Source: Daejeonella sp.
GTDB lineage: Bacteria > Bacteroidota > Bacteroidia > Sphingobacteriales > Sphingobacteriaceae
DNA length: 64,000 nt
Reading direction: 5' to 3'
NCBI RefSeq assembly: GCF_030684675.1
Contig: NZ_JAUXXZ010000052.1
Span: forward strand, 1 to 64,000
Of this stretch, positions 59,035-64,000 are shown piece by piece. Under the pieces are notes generated by a model. The model was not told the DNA's origin. It did not search any database and saw only the letters and a list, made by a program, of their open reading frames with translations. Every line of letters starts with the position of its first letter. Position 1 is the stretch's first letter. A program made the position numbers and the translations under genes.

Positions 59035-60231
59035 ATGAGCACATTATCAAACCGAATCAACAACTTATCCGAGTCTGCCACGATTAAAATGGCGAAAATG
59101 GGCCGGGAATTAGCAGCAAAGGGAGTAGACGTAATCAGTCTGAGTTTAGGTGAAACTGACTTTTACACTCCGGACTTTGTTAAAGAAGCAGCCAAAGAGG
59201 CTATTGACAAGAACTTTTCTTACTACACTCCGGTTGCAGGCTATCCTGAACTGCGTAAGGAAATTGCAGCAAAACTTAAGCGTGAAAACAACCTGGACTA
59301 TGATTTTGACCAGATAGTAGTATCAACAGGTGCCAAACAATCACTTGCTAATGCGATTCTTTGTGTAGTAAATCCAGGAGATGAAGTAATCATCCCTACA
59401 CCTTACTGGGTATCGTATTCTGAGCTTGTAAAGCTGGCGGAAGGTGAATCTGTATTCATCAATACCTCGCTGGAGAGTGATTTCAAGATTACTCCTGGGG
59501 AACTTGAAGCAGTAATCACTCCAAAAACAAAATTATTCATGTTTTCTTCACCAAACAACCCTACAGGCAGCGTTTACACACGTGAGGAGCTTGCCGGTTT
59601 AGTGAAGGTTTTCGAAAAATATCCTAATATTTATATCATATCCGATGAGATCTATGAGCATATCAATTTCCTGAATGCGCATGAATCTATTGCACAATTC
59701 CCTTCAGTAAAAGACCGTGTAATCATAATCAACGGACTGTCAAAAGCATACGCAATGACGGGATGGAGAATCGGTTATTCAGTGAGCAACAAAGAGATTG
59801 CTGCTGCATGCGATAAACTTCAAAGCCAGATCACTTCCGGAACTTGTTCAATCACTCAAAAGGCAGGAATTGCAGCGTATTCTGGCGGACTTGATACGAT
59901 CAATGAAATGAGAACTGTGTTCAAAGAACGTCGTGATCTTGTTTATGGTTTATTGAAAGATATCCCGGGTCTGAAGGTTAACCTGCCAGGAGGTGCATTT
60001 TACTTCTTCCCTGAAGTTAGCTCCTTCTTTGGAAAAACTACACCTGATGGCGAACTGATTAAAAATGCTGAAGATCTTTCACTTTACCTGTTAAATACAG
60101 GACACGTTGCTACAGTAAGTGGTGATTCTTTCGGAGATCCAAACTCAATCAGGCTTTCTTATGCAGCAGCTAACGACAAGCTTATTGAAGCAATGAAACG
60201 CATAAAAGCTGCTTTAGGCGCTTTAAAATAG
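59035..60231 (+). CDS. Aspartate/prephenate-type aminotransferase, PLP fold type I
   Basis: 398 residues from the ATG at 59035, which follows a full promoter. Family features: VDVISLSLGETDFYTPDFVKEAA, YYTPVAGYPELRKEIA, VSTGAKQSLANAI, TPYWVSYSELVKLAEGE, FSSPNNPTGSVYTREELAGL, ISDEIYEHINF and the PLP lysine K237 in NGLSKAYAMTGWRIGYSV. This is the class Ib aspartate aminotransferase group (often also active on prephenate). It makes aspartate from oxaloacetate with glutamate. A weak hairpin separates it from the heptose kinase gene. Confidence 0.93.
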   Translation: MSTLSNRINNLSESATIKMAKMGRELAAKGVDVISLSLGETDFYTPDFVKEAAKEAIDKNFSYYTPVAGYPELRKEIAAKLKRENNLDYDFDQIVVSTGAKQSLANAILCVVNPGDEVIIPTPYWVSYSELVKLAEGESVFINTSLESDFKITPGELEAVITPKTKLFMFSSPNNPTGSVYTREELAGLVKVFEKYPNIYIISDEIYEHINFLNAHESIAQFPSVKDRVIIINGLSKAYAMTGWRIGYSVSNKEIAAACDKLQSQITSGTCSITQKAGIAAYSGGLDTINEMRTVFKERRDLVYGLLKDIPGLKVNLPGGAFYFFPEVSSFFGKTTPDGELIKNAEDLSLYLLNTGHVATVSGDSFGDPNSIRLSYAAANDKLIEAMKRIKAALGALK

Positions 60232-60246
60232 TATTTTGCCCTTAAC

Positions 60247-60268
60247 ACCGGGCCAATCACCCGGTTTT
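60247..60268 (+). terminator. Weak Rho-independent terminator after the aminotransferase gene
   Basis: Stem ACCGGG / CCCGGT with a 7-nt loop and only four T residues. It lies 15 nt after the stop codon and 17 nt before the next start, so partial read-through into the kinase gene is possible. Confidence 0.5.
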
Positions 60269-60284
60269 ACATTCCATACCCCCA

Positions 60285-61259
60285 ATGACAGATATCTTCG
60301 AAAAATTCAACTCATTGAATATTATGATCATTGGAGACGTGATGATGGATAGCTATATCTGGGGCAAGGTTGAACGTGTCTCGCCTGAGGCACCTGTTCC
60401 GGTTGTAAAGGTAAGTAATAAAGAAAATCGATTGGGTGGAGCAGCTAACGTTGCTCTGAATGTTCAGTCACTTGGCGGCAAGCCATTCATTTGTGCAATT
60501 ATTGGGGATGATAAAGATGGCGAAGAATTTTTGTCGCTCCTCAGGAATCAAAATCTTTCAGAGCAGGGGATATTGAAGATCAAGAATCGCCCTACTACAG
60601 TTAAAACCAGAATCATTGCACACAATCAGCAAATAGTTCGGGTAGATGTAGAAACTGACGAGAATATCTCTGAAGCAGAGACAGAAGTGATGATTGGAAT
60701 GATCAAAAAAATTCTGGCAGAACAAAAAATTGATGCCATCATCTTCGAAGACTATGATAAGGGCCTGATTACTGAAAAATTAATCTCTGAAACAGCTGAA
60801 CTTGCAGAACACCGGGGAATAATTACTGTTGTGGATCCTAAAAAACGAAATTTCCATTCTTATAAAGGTGTCCATCTGTTCAAACCCAATTTAAAAGAGT
60901 TAGAAGATGGCTTAAAGATGGTGATTGATTCCTCAAAACCCAACCAGGTTGAAAATGCAATCAGCAAATTAAAATCACAGCTTGGAGCGAGGGCAGTAAT
61001 GCTCACCCTCTCAGAGAAAGGTGTTTTTATTAACTCAGATCTGGGGCAACGTCATGTTGCGGCACATAAACGTGATATTGCCGATGTATCCGGCGCAGGA
61101 GATACTGTAATTGCAACGGCAGCACTATGTCTTGCGGCCGGCCTGGATGAATTTAAAGCCTCTGAAATAGCCAACCTGGCGGGAGGACTCGTTTGCGAAC
61201 ATGTAGGCGTAGTTCCTATTGATAAAGCAAGATTACTTGAAGAAAGCAGGAAACTGTAA
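60285..61259 (+). CDS. rfaE1: D-glycero-beta-D-manno-heptose-7-phosphate kinase (HldE kinase-domain type)
   Basis: 324 residues. PfkB/ribokinase fold: IMIIGDVMMDSYIWGKVERVSPEAPVPVV at the start, NRLGGAANVALNVQSLG, EDYDKGLIT, TVVDPKKRNFHSYKG, FKPNLKEL and the catalytic Asp in DVSGAGDTVIATAALCLAAG. The VERVSPEAPVPV motif is specific to the RfaE domain I/HldA kinases of ADP-heptose synthesis, the step that phosphorylates C1 of heptose 7-phosphate. The protein ends before the nucleotidyltransferase domain, so it is a stand-alone kinase; the partner is not in the window. Used for lipopolysaccharide core or S-layer heptose. Confidence 0.92.
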   Translation: MTDIFEKFNSLNIMIIGDVMMDSYIWGKVERVSPEAPVPVVKVSNKENRLGGAANVALNVQSLGGKPFICAIIGDDKDGEEFLSLLRNQNLSEQGILKIKNRPTTVKTRIIAHNQQIVRVDVETDENISEAETEVMIGMIKKILAEQKIDAIIFEDYDKGLITEKLISETAELAEHRGIITVVDPKKRNFHSYKGVHLFKPNLKELEDGLKMVIDSSKPNQVENAISKLKSQLGARAVMLTLSEKGVFINSDLGQRHVAAHKRDIADVSGAGDTVIATAALCLAAGLDEFKASEIANLAGGLVCEHVGVVPIDKARLLEESRKL

Positions 61260-61265
61260 TTTATG

Positions 61266-61293
61266 TTGTCAGTTAGCTGTTGTCAGTTATCGG
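61266..61293. repeat. Degenerate 7-bp tandem array (TTGTCAG type)
   Basis: Units TTGTCAG, TTAGCTG, TTGTCAG, TTATCGG, directly after the kinase stop codon. Almost the same units as the array at 10303. Confidence 0.7.
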
Positions 61294-61331
61294 GAACAAC
61301 AAAATATCCTTAAACTAACTTTATGTCTGAA

Positions 61332-61394
61332 ATCAGACGTCTGACCTCAGACATCAGACCTCAGACCTCAGACATCAGACCTCAGACATCAGAC
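61332..61394. repeat. 7-bp tandem array of ATCAGAC/CTCAGAC with palindromic head
   Basis: Seven in-register heptamers (CTCAGAC, ATCAGAC, CTCAGAC, CTCAGAC, ATCAGAC, CTCAGAC, ATCAGAC; 61346-61394). They are preceded by ATCAGAC-GTCTGAC (61332-61345), where the second unit is the reverse complement of the repeat, making a palindrome. Lies between the convergent heptose kinase and permease genes. Confidence 0.9.
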
Positions 61395-61420
61395 AACTGG
61401 TAACCGTTAACTCAAAAATC

Positions 61421-62668
61421 CTACTTACTCCTTATCGCTTCCACCGGATCAAGCCTTGAGGCATTGAATGCTGGTATAAACCCAGAGATTAATCCAATAG
61501 CTGTTGAAAGAACAATGGTTAAAATAACCTTACCAATATCTACTACAATAGTAAGATCAAAAAATGTTTTGGATACGAATGCCAGTATGAAGACAATAAT
61601 CAGTCCGATAAAGCCCCCTATCAGACATAGAAGCACAGATTCTATCAGGAACTGAAGCATAATAAAATAATTCTTAGCTCCCAGTGACTTCTGAATTCCG
61701 ATGATATTTGTACGCTCTTTTACAGAAACAAACATAATATTGGCAATTCCAAATCCTCCCACCAGAATTGAAAATCCTCCGATGAATGCTCCTGCGAAAT
61801 CTATAATTCCGAAAAGCTGATCAAGCTGTGCGGTTAATATTGTGGTTTTATTAAGTGAAAAATCATCATCATCTGCCGGAGAAAGCCGGTGTATGGAACG
61901 CATTGTCCCTTTCAATTCACTTTCGAGCTCATTAACAGAAATATTTTCCCTGCCCTTGACTGTAATTTGTGGCCCGTAGCGTTCATCTTCAACTTTTATT
62001 ACCCCTTTTGCGAAATTCAAAGGAATGAGAACGGTTTTATCGGCAGAAATACCCAGCATATCTTCACCCTCTTCCGTAAAAACCCCTATAATAGTCACTT
62101 TCCTTCCAAATACCGTTATAACCTTCCCTATTGGATCCTGATTGGGAAACAAGCCATCAGCTATCGAATAACCAATAATGGCGATAGGTCTTCCACTTTT
62201 TGATTCAGCATCCGTAAAATATCTTCCTGATTCAAAATCAAATTTCCAAACCTTATAATAATCATGAGATGCAGCAGAAATCTGTGCACCCTCAATACTA
62301 TTGTTTTTATACTTAATGGTACGATTTCCAACACTGACCTCATATGAGATTCCTTCTGCATTCATTAAACGTTCAGTCAGCTTATCATAATCACGCAGGC
62401 TGGGCTGTGGACGACTGATGTACTTCCACCATGGAAAATCGGGGCCACCAACCCATGGCCATTTCTGAATATAGATCGTATTACTTCCCAATTTTTCGAC
62501 GCTGCTCTGAATATTATTGCGAAGGGTATCAACCGCCGAAAAAACGCCAATAATAGTCATGATACCAATCGTTATTCCTAACAATGATAAGATTGTCCTG
62601 AGCTTATTCTGACGAAGTGCCTCATATGCAAACAGGAAGCTCTCCTTTAAAAGTTTGAGAAATATCAT
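61421..62668 (-). CDS. MacB/FtsX-type ABC transporter permease
   Basis: 415 residues. One membrane segment near the N-terminus (LSLLGITIGIMTIIGVFSAVDTL, about 28-50), a large MacB periplasmic core domain (about 50-285; GSNTIYIQKWPWVGG) and three C-terminal segments of the FtsX domain (about 290-415; FSILVGGFGIANIMFVSVKERTNIIGIQKSLGAKN and the ending AFNASRLDPVEAIRSK). An ATPase partner would be needed but is not adjacent. Likely an export pump or envelope-stress transporter subunit. Confidence 0.92.
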   Translation of the reverse strand: MIFLKLLKESFLFAYEALRQNKLRTILSLLGITIGIMTIIGVFSAVDTLRNNIQSSVEKLGSNTIYIQKWPWVGGPDFPWWKYISRPQPSLRDYDKLTERLMNAEGISYEVSVGNRTIKYKNNSIEGAQISAASHDYYKVWKFDFESGRYFTDAESKSGRPIAIIGYSIADGLFPNQDPIGKVITVFGRKVTIIGVFTEEGEDMLGISADKTVLIPLNFAKGVIKVEDERYGPQITVKGRENISVNELESELKGTMRSIHRLSPADDDDFSLNKTTILTAQLDQLFGIIDFAGAFIGGFSILVGGFGIANIMFVSVKERTNIIGIQKSLGAKNYFIMLQFLIESVLLCLIGGFIGLIIVFILAFVSKTFFDLTIVVDIGKVILTIVLSTAIGLISGFIPAFNASRLDPVEAIRSK

Positions 62669-62764
62669 ATACCAGTTTAGACCAAATTTAACTAAAAACG
62701 TTACAGCTCTGCTATGATTTAATCAGATAATAAAATATCAGGAGAAAATCTCCAAACTAGGCAT

Positions 62765-62794
62765 TAAATTTGTAGTTTTATTTTGCTAAATTTG
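62765..62794 (+). promoter_or_regulatory. Two tandem -7 elements TAAATTTG before queA
   Basis: TAAATTTG occurs at 62765-62772 and again at 62787-62794, 22 nt apart; both match TAnnTTTG. The second lies 26 nt before the queA start. No -33 TTTG at the ideal spacing for either one. Confidence 0.45.
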
Positions 62795-62820
62795 CGCCCT
62801 TAAATCCATTAAACATCATT

Positions 62821-63870
62821 ATGAAATTATCTCAGTTCAAATTTGATTTACCTGATTCTTTAATCGCCCATAACCCTGTAGAAAATCGTGATGAAGCGCG
62901 TCTAATGGTCTTAGACAAGAAAACCGGAGCAATTGAACATAAAATATTCAAAGATATTTTAGGACATTTTGACGAGAAGGATGTGATGATCATAAACAAT
63001 ACTAAGGTATTTCCTGCTCGTTTATATGGAAATAAAGAAAAAACCGGTGCTACCATCGAAGTTTTTCTTCTTCGTGAATTAAATCGCGAATTACGCCTTT
63101 GGGATGTTTTGGTTGACCCTGCCCGTAAAATCAGAGTTGGAAATAAATTATATTTTGGGGATGATGATCTTCTCGTGGCTGAAGTCGTAGATAACACTAC
63201 ATCCCGCGGAAGAACAATCAGATTTTTATTCGATGGTACTGATGAAGAGTTTCGTAGAAATATTGAAATCCTGGGTGAAACACCCCTGCCAAAATATATC
63301 AAACGTAAGGCGACTGCAGAAGATAAAGAACGCTACCAGACTATTTTTGCAAAAAATGAAGGTGCTGTTGCAGCTCCAACTGCCGGTTTACATTTCAGTC
63401 GCGAACTGATGAAACGTCTTGAGCTTAAAGGAGTAGATTTTGCAGAAGTCACACTTCATGTCGGCTTAGGAACATTCAGATCTGTTGAAGTTGAAGATCT
63501 AACCAAGCATAAAATGGATTCTGAGCAATTCATCATCGCCCAAAAAGATGCTGATCTTGTTAACAAAGCGATATTCGAAAAACGTAAAGTATGTGCTGTT
63601 GGTACCACTTCAATGCGTGCCATAGAATCTGCAGTTTCGGCAGGAAGAGAATTGAAAGCTGCAAACGACTGGACCAGTAAGTTCATTTTCCCACCATATG
63701 ATTTCAGTATTGCTAATTGCATGATTACTAACTTTCACACCCCTGAATCAACTTTATTGATGATGGTGGCTGCATTTGGAGGTTATGAGAACGTAATGAG
63801 GGCCTATGAAGTTGCTGTAAAAGAGAAATACCGCTTCTACAGCTATGGCGATGCGATGCTTATCATCTAA
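62821..63870 (+). CDS. queA: S-adenosylmethionine:tRNA ribosyltransferase-isomerase
   Basis: 349 residues, normal length. QueA signatures: [31 protein letters not shown] at the start, [75 protein letters not shown] and [18 protein letters not shown]. It transfers and isomerises the ribosyl of S-adenosylmethionine to preQ1-tRNA, making epoxyqueuosine. No other queuosine gene is adjacent; a precursor transporter is elsewhere in the window. Next on the strand is ispD after 80 nt. Confidence 0.97.
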   Translation: MKLSQFKFDLPDSLIAHNPVENRDEARLMVLDKKTGAIEHKIFKDILGHFDEKDVMIINNTKVFPARLYGNKEKTGATIEVFLLRELNRELRLWDVLVDPARKIRVGNKLYFGDDDLLVAEVVDNTTSRGRTIRFLFDGTDEEFRRNIEILGETPLPKYIKRKATAEDKERYQTIFAKNEGAVAAPTAGLHFSRELMKRLELKGVDFAEVTLHVGLGTFRSVEVEDLTKHKMDSEQFIIAQKDADLVNKAIFEKRKVCAVGTTSMRAIESAVSAGRELKAANDWTSKFIFPPYDFSIANCMITNFHTPESTLLMMVAAFGGYENVMRAYEVAVKEKYRFYSYGDAMLII

Positions 63871-63950
63871 GGTTTTTCAAAAAAGCCTCTTGGTATAAAA
63901 TTAGTTAAACACTGGTTTTTGGTTCTGAGGGGGTTTTCATATATTGAGCT

Positions 63951-64000
63951 GTGAAATACTTTGCAATCATTGTTGGTGGAGGTTCTGGTTCGAGAATGCT
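63951..64000 (+). CDS. ispD: Start of 2-C-methyl-D-erythritol 4-phosphate cytidylyltransferase (partial)
   Basis: Only about 16 codons are inside the window, starting with GTG (KYFAIIVGGGSGSRM). The N-terminal GGGxGxRM loop, here IIVGGGSGSRM, is the nucleotide-binding signature of IspD, which makes CDP-methylerythritol in the MEP isoprenoid pathway. Other nucleotidyltransferases begin similarly, so the call rests on a very short piece. It lies 80 nt after queA on the same strand; truncated by the window edge. Confidence 0.6.
   Translation, partial: MKYFAIIVGGGSGSRM

Noticed and set aside
62832-63302. Long antisense reading frame of 156 codons inside queA
   Set aside because: queA is unmistakable on the plus strand; the antisense frame has Ser/Arg-rich composition typical of a shadow.
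1-64000. tRNA, rRNA or other structured RNA genes
   Set aside because: All spacers were read on both strands; no TTCGANNC-type T-loop with matching acceptor stem or rRNA-like sequence was noticed. A covariance-model search could still find small RNAs.

Overview
The window looks like chromosomal DNA of a Gram-negative Bacteroidota bacterium, most likely of the Sphingobacteriaceae (Pedobacter/Solitalea-like). This is inferred from: a SusC/SusD pair; a TonB receptor with an STN domain followed by a DUF4249-type lipoprotein; PorV-like and TlpA/DUF4369 proteins; many secreted proteins with signal peptides ending in Q after a short hydrophobic stretch; AT-rich spacers; and Bacteroidetes-type promoters (TTTG, about 19 nt, TAnnTTTG). 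No tRNA, rRNA, CRISPR array, insertion sequence or phage module was found. Most of the window is ordinary chromosomal housekeeping DNA, densely packed with short operons.

Layout. 0.2-7.3 kb: a four-gene minus-strand TonB receptor operon. 7.4-9.4 kb: a lysoplasmalogenase next to an alkylglycerol-monooxygenase-like di-iron hydroxylase, a likely ether-lipid catabolic pair. 9.5-13.6 kb: FKBP isomerase, two alpha/beta hydrolases, queuosine-precursor transporter. 13.7-16.9 kb: methionine aminotransferase plus omega-amidase, a small GNAT protein, PPK2. 17-22.7 kb: PBP1A and a three-part metalloprotease/propeller/barrel outer-membrane protein. 22.8-26.8 kb: MsrB, GIY-YIG protein, self-cleaving S24-type repressor with its own palindromic operators, a basic periplasmic protein, bioF-bioD. 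26.9-32.6 kb: susD-susC and a divergent 3-hydroxyacyl-CoA dehydrogenase, separated by a long spacer with three palindromes. 32.8-37.1 kb: argS, arginase and arginine decarboxylase. 37.2-45.3 kb: DUF695-like lipoprotein, RluA synthase, orphan response regulator, TlpA, gatB, small basic secreted protein, alaS. 45.4-53.5 kb: MerR, lipid kinase, phosphoesterase, enoyl-CoA hydratase, and a translationally tight cassette of PorV-like barrel, ComEA-like helix-hairpin-helix/barrel protein and ComEC. 53.6-64 kb: DUF4412-like protein, LtaS-like sulfatase-fold transferase, bioA-Nudix-CDF overlapping operon, aspartate aminotransferase, heptose kinase, MacB-like permease, queA, and the 5' end of ispD.

Points that stand out. 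(1) A set of intergenic arrays with different unit sequences but the same strict 7-bp period (TTATCAG, CTCAATA, GGTATGA, CTCAATT, GARTKGA, MTCAGAC types), found in five gaps, four of them between convergent genes. (2) The ether-lipid pair. (3) The PorV-like / HhH-barrel / ComEC cassette, a candidate outer-to-inner membrane DNA uptake path. (4) An S24 repressor whose AG cleavage site, Ser and Lys are intact and whose promoter carries two palindromes. (5) A perfect 10-3-10 palindrome between susC and the dehydrogenase gene. Everything is read by eye from the sequence and from recalled family knowledge; no database search was possible.
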